This document shows positions 1 through 9,397 of a DNA stretch of 64,000 nucleotides, one piece after another. Numbering within the stretch: position 1 is the first letter of the stretch; the number at the start of each line of letters is the position of its first letter. This DNA comes from Saccharothrix sp. HUAS TT1 (GTDB lineage Bacteria > Actinomycetota > Actinomycetes > Mycobacteriales > Pseudonocardiaceae), in contig NZ_CP160453.1 of assembly GCF_040744945.1 (NCBI RefSeq), positions 992,001-1,056,000 on the forward strand, given 5' to 3'. The translations under genes were made by a program, and so were the position numbers. The notes beneath the pieces are model-generated. The model was not told where the DNA came from. It saw only the letters and a list, made by a program, of their open reading frames with translations, and searched no databases.

Positions 1-535
<535 letters not shown>

Positions 536-562
536 TTAGCACTCGACGGAGGAGAGTGCAAG
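536..562 (-). promoter_or_regulatory. CIRCE operator 2 (HrcA site) upstream of groEL
   Basis: TTAGCACTC-N9-GAGTGCAAG lies 8 bp from the first CIRCE copy. The left arm is a perfect consensus and the right arm has two mismatches. It sits just beyond the stop codon of the convergently placed kinase gene, so the tandem pair fills the space between the two genes. Double CIRCE elements are known for groEL genes in high-GC Gram-positives. Confidence 0.85.
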
Positions 563-571
563 AAGAGCTGG

Positions 572-1804
572 TCAGCGGGACGTGCGGACGGGCACGCTGG
601 TGGGCAGCGGTCTGCCGCTGGTCGTGCCCCCCACCTCGATGGACTGGCTGGTGCCGGTCGTCCCGGTCTCGCGCGGAGGTTCATCCTTCGGCGTGAGGAT
701 CACCACGAGGATGACGACGAGCACGATCGCGACCGCGCCGACGAGCACGGGCGCGAGCCACGCGGGCCGGGACTTGGCGGTGCTGGTGAACGCGCTCGCG
801 CCGACCTGGGGCGGCGGGCGCAGCCGGACCGGGTCCTGCAGGAAGCCGGGCTGCTGTTGCTGCGGGTAGGGCGGCCGGTAGGGGGTCTGCTGCTGCTGGA
901 CGGGCACGCCGCCGGTCTGGGGTCCCAGCGGGCCGGAGTCGGCGCGGCGGGGCGGCGGCGGGGCCCCCTGGAGCGCCCCGGACAGCGCGGCGCGCGCCGC
1001 GGCGATCAGCTCGACGCACGACCCGTAGCGCTGGGACGGGTCTTTGGCGGTGCCCTTGCGCAGCACGTCGTCGATGGCGTGCGGCAGCGACACCACCGAG
1101 GTCAGCGACGGGATCTCGGAGCCGAGGTGGCCCTGGATGACGTCCTGCACGCCGCCCTGGAACGGCGGCCGGCCGGACAGGCACGCGAACACCATGCACG
1201 CGAGCGCGTACTGGTCGGTGCGGCCGTCGAGGGGTTCGCCGCGCAGGTGCTCGGGCGCGGCGTAGGTGGGTGAGCCGAGGAAGTCGCCGGTGCGGGTGCG
1301 GTGCCCGGTGGCGCCGCGCCTGGTCAGGCCGAAGTCGGCGAGGTAGACGTGCTCGCCCGCGGCTTCCTTGGCGGTGACCAGCACGTTCGCCGGTTTCACG
1401 TCGAGGTGGACCAGGCCCTTGCCGTGCAGCATGTCGAGCGCTTCGGCGACCTGGCCGAGCAGCGCGAGGGTGCGCGCGGGCGAGAGGGGGCCGTCCTTGA
1501 TGTGGCTGGCGAGGTCCTGGCCGTCGACCAGCCGCATGGCGATGTAGAGCAGCCCGTCGACCTCGTCGAAGTCGTAGAGCGGCACGATGTTGGCGTGGTC
1601 GATCGCCGAGGTGTTGCGCGCCTCGTCGACGAACCGCTCGCGGAACTCGGCGTCCGCCGTGAGGTGTTCGCCGATGACCTTCAGGGCGACCTTGCGACCG
1701 AGCCTGACGTCCGTGGCCTTGTAGGTCACGCTCATGCCACCGCGGCCGAGCACCCCGTCGATCCGGTAGTGGCCCAACCGTCGCCCGCTCAGGTCCTCCG
1801 ACAC
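572..1804 (-). CDS. Membrane-anchored Ser/Thr protein kinase (PknB family)
   Basis: This 410-residue protein phosphorylates Ser/Thr on target proteins. The kinase domain fills about residues 10-270, with the glycine loop GRGGMSV, the ATP lysine in VALKVI, the catalytic loop HLDVKPAN, and DFG in ADFGLTR. The loop has Leu where HRD kinases have Arg. A Pro/Gln-rich linker follows, then one transmembrane helix (LAPVLVGAVAIVLVVILVV) and a short outer tail of about 35 residues. There are no PASTA or other sensor repeats. The GTG at 1804 was chosen because the domain begins right after it and the next gene upstream stops at 1908. Function is clear by family; its substrate and ligand are unknown. Confidence 0.9.
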   Translation of the reverse strand: MSEDLSGRRLGHYRIDGVLGRGGMSVTYKATDVRLGRKVALKVIGEHLTADAEFRERFVDEARNTSAIDHANIVPLYDFDEVDGLLYIAMRLVDGQDLASHIKDGPLSPARTLALLGQVAEALDMLHGKGLVHLDVKPANVLVTAKEAAGEHVYLADFGLTRRGATGHRTRTGDFLGSPTYAAPEHLRGEPLDGRTDQYALACMVFACLSGRPPFQGGVQDVIQGHLGSEIPSLTSVVSLPHAIDDVLRKGTAKDPSQRYGSCVELIAAARAALSGALQGAPPPPRRADSGPLGPQTGGVPVQQQQTPYRPPYPQQQQPGFLQDPVRLRPPPQVGASAFTSTAKSRPAWLAPVLVGAVAIVLVVILVVILTPKDEPPRETGTTGTSQSIEVGGTTSGRPLPTSVPVRTSR

Positions 1805-1907
1805 GCGAGCGAGCCTAACGTCCCCGTACAGGGGGTCGCGCGGGGTTCCCGGCAAACGCCGGCCGGCCGTGGCGCCCGACCCGCCGCGAAGCGGGCCGGG
1901 CGGAGGT

Positions 1908-2114
1908 TCACGACGCCTTTCGCACGTCCGACGCCTGGCTGCGGCCGTCGCGCCCCGCCTGGATCTCGAACTCCACGCGGTCCCCCTCGGCCAGCGTCCG
2001 GAAGCCCTCCATCTGGATCGCCGAGTAGTGCACGAAGACATCCGGCCCGCCGTCGGCCGCGATGAAGCCGTACCCCTTTTCCGAGTTGAACCACTTGACC
2101 GTGCCGACAGCCAA
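1908..2114 (-). CDS. Cold-shock domain protein (CspA family)
   Basis: A 68-residue single cold-shock domain, the usual length for CspA. It carries the RNP1-like GYGFI and RNP2-like VFVHY single-strand nucleic-acid binding motifs after GTVKWFN. It would act as an RNA chaperone. The TTG at 2114 is taken as the start because an excellent ribosome site (GAAGGAG) lies six bases before it. A longer reading from 2153 would add 13 residues not seen in the family. Confidence 0.93.
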   Translation of the reverse strand: MAVGTVKWFNSEKGYGFIAADGGPDVFVHYSAIQMEGFRTLAEGDRVEFEIQAGRDGRSQASDVRKAS

Positions 2115-2194
2115 GACGTCCTCCTTCGAGAAATACCCTGAGCAAACCGCCACGCTAGAGGCACGAGGGGGTTCGCCGATACCTCCTTATGGAG

Positions 2195-2839
2195 TCATGA
2201 GCGGATGCTGAATCCGTTGTCGCGCAACCAACTGACGAGTCCTCGCGGGCTGCGGGTCCGGGTCAGCACGAGGCCGGGGCCGGCGAAGTCGAGCACCAGT
2301 CCTTCGCCATTCCGCACGGATTGGGGCGCGTCCGGGGAAACGGCGCGCAGCCGGCACTGGACGGTGTCCGCGAACGCGACGACGTGGCCGCTCGCGACGG
2401 TGACCAGCTCGCCCGGTTCGAGGGTGACCACGTCGAGCGTGCCGTAGCAGCTCAGCACGACGGGCCCGGCGCCGAAGGCGTAGGCGAGGAAGCCGTTGTC
2501 GCCGCCGTGCAGGGCGCGCACGGGCGGCGCGGCCGGGTCGAGGCGGGCGGTGGCGGCGCAGGCGAGCCAGCTGTCCCGGCCGACGCACCAGCCGGTCGTG
2601 CCGTCGAGTTCGAGCACGTGCAGGTCGCCGGGCAGGGGCGGGGCGACGTCGACCCAGCCGCCCTCGGGGCCCGCGGTGCACAGCGCGGCGCTGACGCCGG
2701 GCGCCTTGGTGCGGCCGTCGACGGCGACGCCGAAGCTGGTGGCGAGCACCGAGGAGCGCTCGACCACCACCGGCTCACCGGGCGCCAGGACGAGTCGGGC
2801 CACCCCGAAGGTGGGGGTGTGGCGGGTCCGGACCTGCAA
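2195..2839 (-). CDS. AIM24 family protein
   Basis: A 214-residue protein of the AIM24/DUF124 family, a beta-rich fold of unknown biochemical role that is widespread in actinobacteria. Visible family-like features are repeated beta-strand segments such as GWVDVAPPLPGDLHVLEL, and a central GGDNGFLAYAFG stretch followed by VTLEPGELVTVASGHVVAF. No signal peptide or membrane segment is present. It is transcribed away from moeA, with only 55 bp between the two starts. The family call is fairly sure; no function can be read from the sequence. Confidence 0.8.
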   Translation of the reverse strand: MQVRTRHTPTFGVARLVLAPGEPVVVERSSVLATSFGVAVDGRTKAPGVSAALCTAGPEGGWVDVAPPLPGDLHVLELDGTTGWCVGRDSWLACAATARLDPAAPPVRALHGGDNGFLAYAFGAGPVVLSCYGTLDVVTLEPGELVTVASGHVVAFADTVQCRLRAVSPDAPQSVRNGEGLVLDFAGPGLVLTRTRSPRGLVSWLRDNGFSIRS

Positions 2840-2894
2840 CGTTCCCCCTCGTCGTGATCAGCCGGTTGGAGCAGTCTGCCACGGGCGCGGCAGG

Positions 2895-4109
2895 ATGGTG
2901 CGCGTGTCGAACACGCTGACCCGAGTCGCTGATCACAAGGCCCGCGTCGCCGGGCTCGTCGGGCCGATGCCGGTGGTGGAGCTGCCGGTGGCCGACTGCC
3001 TGGGCCTGGTGCTGGCGGGCGACCTGGTGGCGGCGGTGCCGCTGCCGCCGTTCGACAACTCGGCGATGGACGGTTACGCGGTGCGCGCGGCGGACGTGGC
3101 GTCGACGCCGGTGGAGCTGCCGGTGGTGGAGGACATCCCGGCCGGGCGGGCGGCGTCGGCCCCGCTGGCGGCGGGCACGGCGCACCGGATCATGACGGGC
3201 GCGCCGGTGCCGGCGGGCGCGGACGCCGTGGTGCAGGTGGAGTGGACCGACGGCGGCACGTCGGTGGTGCGGGTGGACCGGTCGGTGGTGGCGGGCCAGA
3301 ACGTGCGGCGCAGGGCGGACGACGTGGCGGCGGGCGCGACGGTGCTGCGCGCGGGGGTCGTGCTCGGTCCGGCGCAGCTGGGGTTGGCGGCGGCGCTGGG
3401 CTTCGGGGCGCTGCCGGTGCGGCGCCGGCCGCGGGTGCTGGTGCTGTCGACCGGGTCGGAGCTGGTGGGGCCGGGTGAGCCGCTGGAGCCGGGGCAGATC
3501 TACGAGTCGAACGGCGTGATGCTGGCCGCGGCGGTGCGCGAGGCGGGCGGCGAGGCGGAGCTGCTGCGGTTCGTGCCGGACGACGTGGCGCGGTTCCACG
3601 AGGCGATCGCGCCGCGGTTGGCGTCGGTGGACCTGCTGCTCACGTCCGGCGGGGTGAGCGCGGGCGCGTACGAGGTGGTGAAGGACGCGTTCACCGGGCG
3701 CGGGGTGGAGTTCACGAAGGTCGCGATGCAGCCGGGCGGGCCGCAGGGCGCGGGCCGGTACGGGGGCGTGGCGGTGGCGACGCTGCCGGGGAACCCGGTG
3801 AGCGCGCAGGTGTCGTTCGAGGTGTTCGTGCGGCCCGCGCTGCGGGCGGCGATGGGGTTCGCCGGGGTGGAGCGGCCGACGGCCGTGGCGCGGCTGAGCG
3901 CCCCGATCACGTCGCCGGCCGGGCGGACGCAGTTCCGGCGCGGGCTGCACGACCCGGCGTCCGGGCAGGTGGTGACGCCGGTGGGCGGGCCGGGTTCGCA
4001 CCTGCTGTCGGCGTTGGCGATCAGCAACTGCCTGATCGAGGTGCCGGAGGACGTCACGGAACTGGCGGCGGGAGCCGAGGTCGCGGTGCGCCTCCTGTAC
4101 GGAGAGTAG
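2895..4109 (+). CDS. moeA: Molybdopterin molybdenumtransferase MoeA
   Basis: This 404-residue enzyme inserts molybdate into adenylylated molybdopterin to complete the molybdenum cofactor. The order of motifs is the family's: FDNSAMDGYAVR near residue 57, GQNVRRRADD, TGSELVGPGEPL, YESNG, LLTSGGVSAG, MQPGGPQG and LPGNPVSA, then the C-terminal beta-barrel domain IV. The ATG at 2895 is chosen; a GTG at 2905 is out of frame. Length fits the family (about 400-410). The gene precedes psd and pssA by 187 bp that hold a promoter-like sequence, so it may be a separate transcription unit. Confidence 0.93.
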   Translation: MVRVSNTLTRVADHKARVAGLVGPMPVVELPVADCLGLVLAGDLVAAVPLPPFDNSAMDGYAVRAADVASTPVELPVVEDIPAGRAASAPLAAGTAHRIMTGAPVPAGADAVVQVEWTDGGTSVVRVDRSVVAGQNVRRRADDVAAGATVLRAGVVLGPAQLGLAAALGFGALPVRRRPRVLVLSTGSELVGPGEPLEPGQIYESNGVMLAAAVREAGGEAELLRFVPDDVARFHEAIAPRLASVDLLLTSGGVSAGAYEVVKDAFTGRGVEFTKVAMQPGGPQGAGRYGGVAVATLPGNPVSAQVSFEVFVRPALRAAMGFAGVERPTAVARLSAPITSPAGRTQFRRGLHDPASGQVVTPVGGPGSHLLSALAISNCLIEVPEDVTELAAGAEVAVRLLYGE

Positions 4110-4130
4110 TGCTGGGTTGACGCTCCGGCG

Positions 4131-4159
4131 TTGATCAACGGTGTGACCGGACTTACACT
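4131..4159 (+). promoter_or_regulatory. Candidate housekeeping promoter for psd-pssA
   Basis: TTGATC (4131-4136) and TACACT (4154-4159) are separated by exactly 17 bp and resemble a sigma70/HrdB-type -35/-10 pair. It lies 137 bp before the psd start. The call rests on pattern only. Confidence 0.45.
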
Positions 4160-4296
4160 GGTGGTGGTCCAAGTCCTGGTCGCGGTCCTGGTCCGGCCGT
4201 GCGTTCGTCGGGGGACGCACGGGCGGGCCGGACGCAGCCCGGCGGAGCCGCGTAGCGTGTGGCGGGCCGGAAGCACCGCCCTGACACGGAAGAGCC

Positions 4297-5010
4297 ATGA
4301 CCGTCGATCGCGACAAGCACAGTGGTGCCGTCTCCCACTTCCTCGAGCTCGCCCGGGGGATCGTCCCCCCGATGCACCCCGCGGGCCGCCCCTTCGTCGC
4401 CGGCGCCGCCGTCGCGACACTGCTGCTGCGCCGGTACTCCAAGCGCGCGGGTGTCGTCGGCGCGGTGCTGACCGCGTGGGTCGCGTGGTTCTTCCGCGAA
4501 CCCAAGCGCACCACGCCCACCAGGCCCGACCTCGCCGTCGCGGCCGCGGACGGCACGGTGTCGCACGTGGTCGAGGCCACGCCGCCCGCCGAGCTGGGGC
4601 TCGGCGCCGAGCCGATGACCCGGATCAGCGTGTTCCTGTCCGTGTTCGACGTGCACGTGCAGCGCGTGCCCGTGCCCGGCCTGGTGCGGCAGGTGTCGTA
4701 CCGGCCCGGCAAGTTCCTGTCCGCGGACCTGGACAAGGCCAGCGACGACAACGAGCGCAACACGGTGTGGCTGACCACGCCGACCGGGCACGACGTGGTG
4801 GTCGTGCAGATCGCCGGCCTGGTGGCGCGGCGGATCGTGTGCGAGGTCGCCGAGGGTGACAAGGTGACGGCCGGGCAGACCTACGGGCTGATCCGGTTCG
4901 GCTCGCGGGTCGACCTGTACGTGCCCGTCGGCAGCCGGGTGCTGGTCGAGGCCGGGCAGCGCACCATCGGCGGCGAGACCGTGCTGGCCGAGCTCCCCGC
5001 GGAGGGCTGA
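4297..5010 (+). CDS. psd: Phosphatidylserine decarboxylase (short form)
   Basis: A 237-residue enzyme that converts phosphatidylserine to phosphatidylethanolamine. Family members cleave themselves at a GS site to create a pyruvoyl group; here the site is FGSRVDLYV near residues 205-213, which fits the short PSD-A class. An FLSVFDVHVQRVP block (metal/active-site region) and an N-terminal hydrophobic stretch (about residues 30-65) suggest membrane association. The pssA start lies four bases after its stop, so substrate-making and substrate-using enzymes are coupled. Confidence 0.93.
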   Translation: MTVDRDKHSGAVSHFLELARGIVPPMHPAGRPFVAGAAVATLLLRRYSKRAGVVGAVLTAWVAWFFREPKRTTPTRPDLAVAAADGTVSHVVEATPPAELGLGAEPMTRISVFLSVFDVHVQRVPVPGLVRQVSYRPGKFLSADLDKASDDNERNTVWLTTPTGHDVVVVQIAGLVARRIVCEVAEGDKVTAGQTYGLIRFGSRVDLYVPVGSRVLVEAGQRTIGGETVLAELPAEG

Positions 5011-5014
5011 GCCG

Positions 5015-5989
5015 ATGGCTCCGAGCGGGCCGGGGATCAGGCTGCTGCCGAACGCCATCACGGTGCTGGCGATGAGCGCCGGGCTGTCGGCCGTGCACTT
5101 CGCCATCCAGGGCATGTGGGGCGCCGCCATCGGTTCCATCGCGGCGGCGGCGCTGTTCGACGGGCTCGACGGCCGCCTGGCGCGGCTGCTCGACGCCACC
5201 AGCAAGATGGGCGCCGAACTCGACTCGCTGGCCGACGCCATCTCGTTCGGCGTCGCGCCGGCGCTGGTCATCTACGTGTGGCAGTTCGAGGACAGCCGGC
5301 AGGGCTGGGTGATCTCGCTCGTGTTCGCGGTGTGCATGGTGCTGCGGCTGGCGCGGTTCAACACCCTGCTGGAGGTCGAGCAGCCACCGTACGCGAAGGA
5401 GTTCTTCGTCGGCGTGCCCGCGCCGGCCGGCGGGTTGCTGCTGCTGCTGCCGCTGATCCTGGACGAGCAGCTGGGCCGGTCCGGGTGGTGGTCCAGCCAG
5501 GTGGTCGTCGCGGTGTGGACGGTGGCGGTCGCGATGCTGCTGGTCAGCCGCATCCCGACGCTGTCGGTGAAGACGATCAAGGTCCCCCCGCGCTTCGTCG
5601 CGCCGCTGCTGGTGCTGGTCGGCCTGCTGGCCGCCGCCGTCATCACGTTCCCGCTGGTGGCGCTGAGCGCGGCGATGCTGGTGTACCTCGCGCACCTGCC
5701 GTACTCGGTGCGGCGGTACCGGTGGCTGGCCAAGCACCCGGAGGCGTGGTCGGTGGCGGCGGCGGACCGGCGGGCGATCAAGCGGGCGCACGGCGTGGCG
5801 GCGCGGCGGTTGGGGTTGCGGCAGCCGCTGGGCGGTCGGGTCGCTGGTGCGGCCATGCGCGCCGTGCGGCGGCCTCGGCGCGGGGTGGACCCGACGCAGG
5901 TGGCGGCGGAGGCCGGCGGTCGGGTCGGGCGGTCGGGCAAGCGGCGGGGGTGGCGGCAGATGGGCTTGCGCCGGCACGACCGGCCGTAG
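5015..5989 (+). CDS. pssA: CDP-diacylglycerol-serine O-phosphatidyltransferase
   Basis: A 324-residue integral membrane enzyme that joins CDP-diacylglycerol to L-serine, giving phosphatidylserine for the adjacent decarboxylase. The CDP-alcohol phosphotransferase motif DGLDGRLARLL, then GAELDSLAD, is intact with all the conserved aspartates (about residues 50-80). Six or more hydrophobic segments follow. The C-terminal 70 residues are basic and Gly/Arg-rich, without recognised function. Pairing with psd separates it from the related PgsA enzymes. Confidence 0.92.
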   Translation: MAPSGPGIRLLPNAITVLAMSAGLSAVHFAIQGMWGAAIGSIAAAALFDGLDGRLARLLDATSKMGAELDSLADAISFGVAPALVIYVWQFEDSRQGWVISLVFAVCMVLRLARFNTLLEVEQPPYAKEFFVGVPAPAGGLLLLLPLILDEQLGRSGWWSSQVVVAVWTVAVAMLLVSRIPTLSVKTIKVPPRFVAPLLVLVGLLAAAVITFPLVALSAAMLVYLAHLPYSVRRYRWLAKHPEAWSVAAADRRAIKRAHGVAARRLGLRQPLGGRVAGAAMRAVRRPRRGVDPTQVAAEAGGRVGRSGKRRGWRQMGLRRHDRP

Positions 5990-6295
5990 GTCGGTAGGGT
6001 GCTTCTGAGCTGGGGTTATGCGGGTGGTCGGCGGTACACGATCGGGTGATCTCGACACCGGGAGTGTAGCGAAACGCCGTTTTTGAAGGCGCCGAACGTC
6101 GGTTGAAACAACGAGGCCGCCGACCAACCGCCCACCTCCGCTCGACCTGCCCGTGCCCGACCTGCCCGTGCCCGACCCGACCTGCCCGACCCGACCTGTC
6201 CGACCCGACCTGCCACCACGACCCACCAACCGGAACCGGCCGCCCGGCACCGCCCAACACCGCGCGGCGCCGCCAGGCCCAACTAGGCTCGACCC
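5990..6295. other. Non-coding gap with short degenerate CCTGCCCG/CCCGAC repeats
   Basis: This 306-bp gap between pssA and the AAA ATPase holds a run of degenerate direct repeats built from CCTGCCCGTGCCCGA and CCCGACCTG at about 6146-6215. Before it lies a locally A/T-richer stretch (6055-6115) in which I could not settle on a promoter. No credible gene is seen on either strand. Confidence 0.5.
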
Positions 6296-8593
6296 GTGAT
6301 CACCCTGACCGTCCGCCTGTCCCCCTCGGCCCTGGACACCCGTCGCGGCGTGGTCCGCCTCCACCCGGAGGTGCTGGACGCGCTCGGGCTGCGCGCGTGG
6401 GACGCCGTGCGGCTGACCGGAGCCCGGGTGAGCGCCGCCCTGGCCGCCGCCACCAACGGTGACGGGCCGCCCGGTGTGCTGCTGGCGGACGACGTGACGC
6501 TGTCGAACCTCGGCGTGGTGGAAGGCGCGGAGGTGGTGGTGGCGCCGGTGGACGTCGCCGCCGCCCGCACGGTGATCGTGGCCGGGTCGCGGTTGGCGAG
6601 CACGTCGCTCACGCCCGAGACGCTGCGCATGGCGCTGACCGGCAAGGTGCTGACGGTCGGTGACGCGGTCTCGCTGCTGCCGCAGGACCTGGCGCCACCG
6701 CCCGGTGCGGATGTGAGCGCCACGCGCAGCAAGCTGTCCAACGCCATCGGGATGACGTGGACGAACGAGTTGCTGACGATCACGTCTGCCGACCCCGCCG
6801 GTGGGCCGGTGGCCGTGCAGCCGTCGACGGTGGTCGGCTGGCGCGATGGGGCTCGGACCGGTGACGCGTCGGCGGTCCCATCGGGGGCGGGGGCGGCGGT
6901 AGGGGCAGCGGCGGGTTCGGGTGTGGGGGCGGCGAGGGCGTGGGGTGGTGGGCAGGTCAGCGCGGGGGTGGTGGCCGGGCCCGGGGGTGGGTCGGGGGTG
7001 GGGGGCGCGGCGGTCGAGGTGGTGGTGCCGGCGGTGCCGGTTGCGGATCTGGTCGGGCAGCAGGAGGCAGCGAAGCGGTTGGCGGAGTGGTTGAACCTGA
7101 CGTTCAGCCACCCCGAGCTGCTGACCCGCCTGGGGGCCACGCCGCGGTTGGCGGCGCTGGTGAACGGGCCCGAAGGGGTCGGCAAGGCGACGTTCGTGCG
7201 AGCCGTGGCGGCAGGGGCCGGGGCGGCGGTGGTGGAGGTGGCGGCGCCGAGCATCGCCGTACTTGAGGCGAACGCGGCGGCGCAGCGGGTGGTGGACGCG
7301 TTGGCGCGGGCGCAGGAGCAGGCGCCGGCGGTGCTGTTGCTGACCGACGTGGAGGCGTTGTTGCCCGCGGCCTCGCCGCCGCCGGTGGCGACGGTGGTGC
7401 TGGACGCGTTGCGCCGTCGTCCCGACGGGGTGGCGTTGGTGGTCACCAGCGCCCACCCGGAGGCGGTCGACCCGCGGCTGCGGGTGCCGGAGCTGGTCGA
7501 CCGGGAGCTGGTCCTGCCGCTGCCCGACGGCGGTGTGCGGACCGAGCTGCTGCGGGTCCTGCTGCGCGACGTGCCGGTCGAGTCCGATGTGGACCTCGGC
7601 GCGGTCGCGGACCGGACTCCCGGGTTCGTGGCGGCGGACCTGGTGGCGTTGCGGCGGGAGGCGGCGTTGCGGGCGGCGTTGCGGCAGCGTGACGTGGACG
7701 AGCCGCGGGTCGGGCAGGCGGACCTGGTGGGCGCGCTGGAGAGCGTTCGCCCGATCTCGATGTCCACTTCGGACACCTTGCGGACCGGTGGGCTGACGCT
7801 GGACGACGTCGGCGACATGACCGAGGTGAAGCAGGCCCTGACGGAGGCCGCGCTGTGGCCGTTGCAGTACCCGGATTCGTTCGCCCGGTTGGGTGTCGCG
7901 CCACCGCGTGGGTTGTTGCTCTACGGTCCGCCGGGGTGCGGGAAGACGTTCCTCGTCCGGGCGTTGGCGGGCACCGGGCGGTTGAACGTGCTGTCGGTCA
8001 AGGGCGCCGAGTTGATGGACAAGTTCGTCGGCGAGTCGGAGCGCGCGGTGCGCGAGTTGTTCCGGCGGGCGGCCGAGGCGGCGCCGGCGCTGGTGTTCCT
8101 GGACGAGGTGGACGCGTTGGCGCCGCGGCGCGGGCAGTCGTCGGACTCGGGCGTGTCGGACCGGGTGGTCGCGGCGTTGTTGACCGAGTTGGACGGGGTC
8201 GAGCCGTTGCGGGACGTGATCGTGCTGGGTGCGACGAACCGGCCGGAGCTGGTGGACCCGGCGTTGTTGCGGCCGGGGCGGTTGGAGCGGTTGGTGTACG
8301 TGCCGCCGCCGGACGCGGAGGCGCGGGCGGAGATCCTGCGCGCGTCGTCGCGGAACACGCCGTTGGGGTCGGACGTGGACCTGGGTTCGCTGGCCGAGGA
8401 GTTGGACGGGTACTCGGCGGCGGACTGCGCGGCGTTGATCCGGGAGGCGGCGTTGACGGCGATGCGGGAGTCGTTGTCGGCGGCGGAGGTGACGGGTGCT
8501 CACCTCGCGGCGGCGCGGGCGGCGGTCCGGCCGTCGTTGGACCCGGCGCAGCTGGCGACCCTGGCCGCTTACGCCAAGTCCCGCGAGCGGTAA
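6296..8593 (+). CDS. Cdc48-like tandem AAA+ ATPase, first ATPase domain degenerate
   Basis: This 765-residue protein has the Cdc48/p97 layout: an N-terminal double-psi barrel and second N-subdomain (about 1-170), a Gly/Ala-rich linker (about 180-240), then two AAA+ domains. The second is complete: Walker A GPPGCGKT with K550, Walker B FLDEVDA with D603/E604, and ATNRPELVDPALLRPGR. The first keeps a P-loop (GPEGVGKA, K297), but its Walker B reads LTDVEAL without the adjacent DE pair. It is expected to unfold or remodel proteins. Its place after pssA matches Rv0435c in M. tuberculosis as I remember it. GTG 6296 is the start. Confidence 0.9.
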   Translation: MITLTVRLSPSALDTRRGVVRLHPEVLDALGLRAWDAVRLTGARVSAALAAATNGDGPPGVLLADDVTLSNLGVVEGAEVVVAPVDVAAARTVIVAGSRLASTSLTPETLRMALTGKVLTVGDAVSLLPQDLAPPPGADVSATRSKLSNAIGMTWTNELLTITSADPAGGPVAVQPSTVVGWRDGARTGDASAVPSGAGAAVGAAAGSGVGAARAWGGGQVSAGVVAGPGGGSGVGGAAVEVVVPAVPVADLVGQQEAAKRLAEWLNLTFSHPELLTRLGATPRLAALVNGPEGVGKATFVRAVAAGAGAAVVEVAAPSIAVLEANAAAQRVVDALARAQEQAPAVLLLTDVEALLPAASPPPVATVVLDALRRRPDGVALVVTSAHPEAVDPRLRVPELVDRELVLPLPDGGVRTELLRVLLRDVPVESDVDLGAVADRTPGFVAADLVALRREAALRAALRQRDVDEPRVGQADLVGALESVRPISMSTSDTLRTGGLTLDDVGDMTEVKQALTEAALWPLQYPDSFARLGVAPPRGLLLYGPPGCGKTFLVRALAGTGRLNVLSVKGAELMDKFVGESERAVRELFRRAAEAAPALVFLDEVDALAPRRGQSSDSGVSDRVVAALLTELDGVEPLRDVIVLGATNRPELVDPALLRPGRLERLVYVPPPDAEARAEILRASSRNTPLGSDVDLGSLAEELDGYSAADCAALIREAALTAMRESLSAAEVTGAHLAAARAAVRPSLDPAQLATLAAYAKSRER

Positions 8594-8725
8594 GTCCCGC
8601 GAGCGTTCAGGCCCCGCGAACGGTGAGTTCGCGGGGCCTGAACGTTCGACTCGCGGGACGCGGAGGTTCGACTCGCCCGACGTGAGTGTTCGACTCGCGG
8701 GACGTGGGGGTTCGACTCGCGGGGG
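8594..8725. repeat. 22-bp intergenic repeat array A
   Basis: The core TTCGACTCGC recurs at 8645, 8667, 8689 and 8711, a spacing of exactly 22 bp. Less regular copies in the opposite orientation lie at 8594-8626. The array fills the space between two convergent genes. The same unit occurs in three other convergent gaps in this window (28,787; 40,174; 48,717). Confidence 0.85.
8604..8644. terminator. Perfect 18-bp stem-loop at the array turning point
   Basis: CGTTCAGGCCCCGCGAAC (8604-8621) pairs perfectly with 8627-8644 around a GGTGA loop. There is no U tract. It sits 11 bp after the AAA ATPase stop, in a convergent gap, so it could end transcription from either side. Confidence 0.6.
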
Positions 8726-9397
8726 TCAGGAGGCTTTGCCGGAGGGGCCCTGGTAGTCGTTGGTGACGATGACGATGATGCCGGGTTGGGCGGACTCGAT
8801 GCCGTTGAAGCGGGGTTCGACGCGGGCCTTGAGGATCCTGGCCAGTTCGGTGGCGGAGGCTTCCTCGTCGGTGCCGGGCCGGAAGTAGACGGTGGTGGTC
8901 GGGATGGTGCCCTGCGAGTAGTTGCCCTTCTCGGCGACCTGCCAGCCGGCGCGGAGGACGTCGTCGGACGCGCGGCCCGCCAGGCCCTGGGTGGTGCTGT
9001 TGTTGTAGATGCGCACCGAGGGCTTGGGGGCGGGGTCGACCGGCGGCGGGGGGACTTCGGCGTTGGTGCCGCCCGGGGTGGCGCCGGGGGTGCCGGTCGG
9101 GGTGCCGCCGGGGGTTTCGCCGGTGGTGGTGGGTGCGCCGGTGGTGGGCTGGGGCGTGTCCGAGGACGGGGCCGGGGTGGTGGTCTCGCCGGGCGGGACC
9201 GCGGTGGTCGGGCCGGCGGAGGCGGTGGAGGTGTCGGCCGGCGGGGTCGACTGGGCGGTGGACGGGTCGTCGCCGGGGCCGCCGGTGAACAGGCTGATCA
9301 GCCCGATCACCAGGGCGACGACGGCCACGCCGATCAGCGCGTAGCCCGCGGCGCGGGCCGGGTGGGCGGGGCCCGCGGGCTGTTCCGGGTTCGTCAT
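8726..9397 (-). CDS. LytR C-terminal domain membrane protein
   Basis: A 223-residue protein with a short cytoplasmic N-terminus, one transmembrane helix (AAGYALIGVAVVALVIGLIS), a long Thr/Pro/Gly-rich extracellular linker (about residues 45-135) and a C-terminal LytR_C domain starting near VRIYNNSTTQGLAGRASD. LytR_C domains occur alone or at the end of cell-wall LCP ligases; the lone form has no proven activity. The ATG at 9397 overlaps the upstream DUF3263 stop by four bases (ATGA), so the two are translationally coupled. The pair with def matches the Rv0429c-Rv0431 order in M. tuberculosis. Confidence 0.87.
   Translation of the reverse strand: MTNPEQPAGPAHPARAAGYALIGVAVVALVIGLISLFTGGPGDDPSTAQSTPPADTSTASAGPTTAVPPGETTTPAPSSDTPQPTTGAPTTTGETPGGTPTGTPGATPGGTNAEVPPPPVDPAPKPSVRIYNNSTTQGLAGRASDDVLRAGWQVAEKGNYSQGTIPTTTVYFRPGTDEEASATELARILKARVEPRFNGIESAQPGIIVIVTNDYQGPSGKAS

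Noticed and set aside
572..1804. Pseudokinase status because HRD reads HLD
   Set aside because: The ATP lysine, catalytic Asp, metal Asn and DFG are all intact.
6140..6215. Degenerate CCTGCCCG repeats as a regulatory array
   Set aside because: The copies vary in length and sequence and look like simple slippage.
4625..8503. A 1292-codon open frame on the minus strand
   Set aside because: It lies across pssA and the AAA ATPase, is extremely Arg/His/Pro-rich and has no domain. It is the usual antisense open frame of high-GC DNA.
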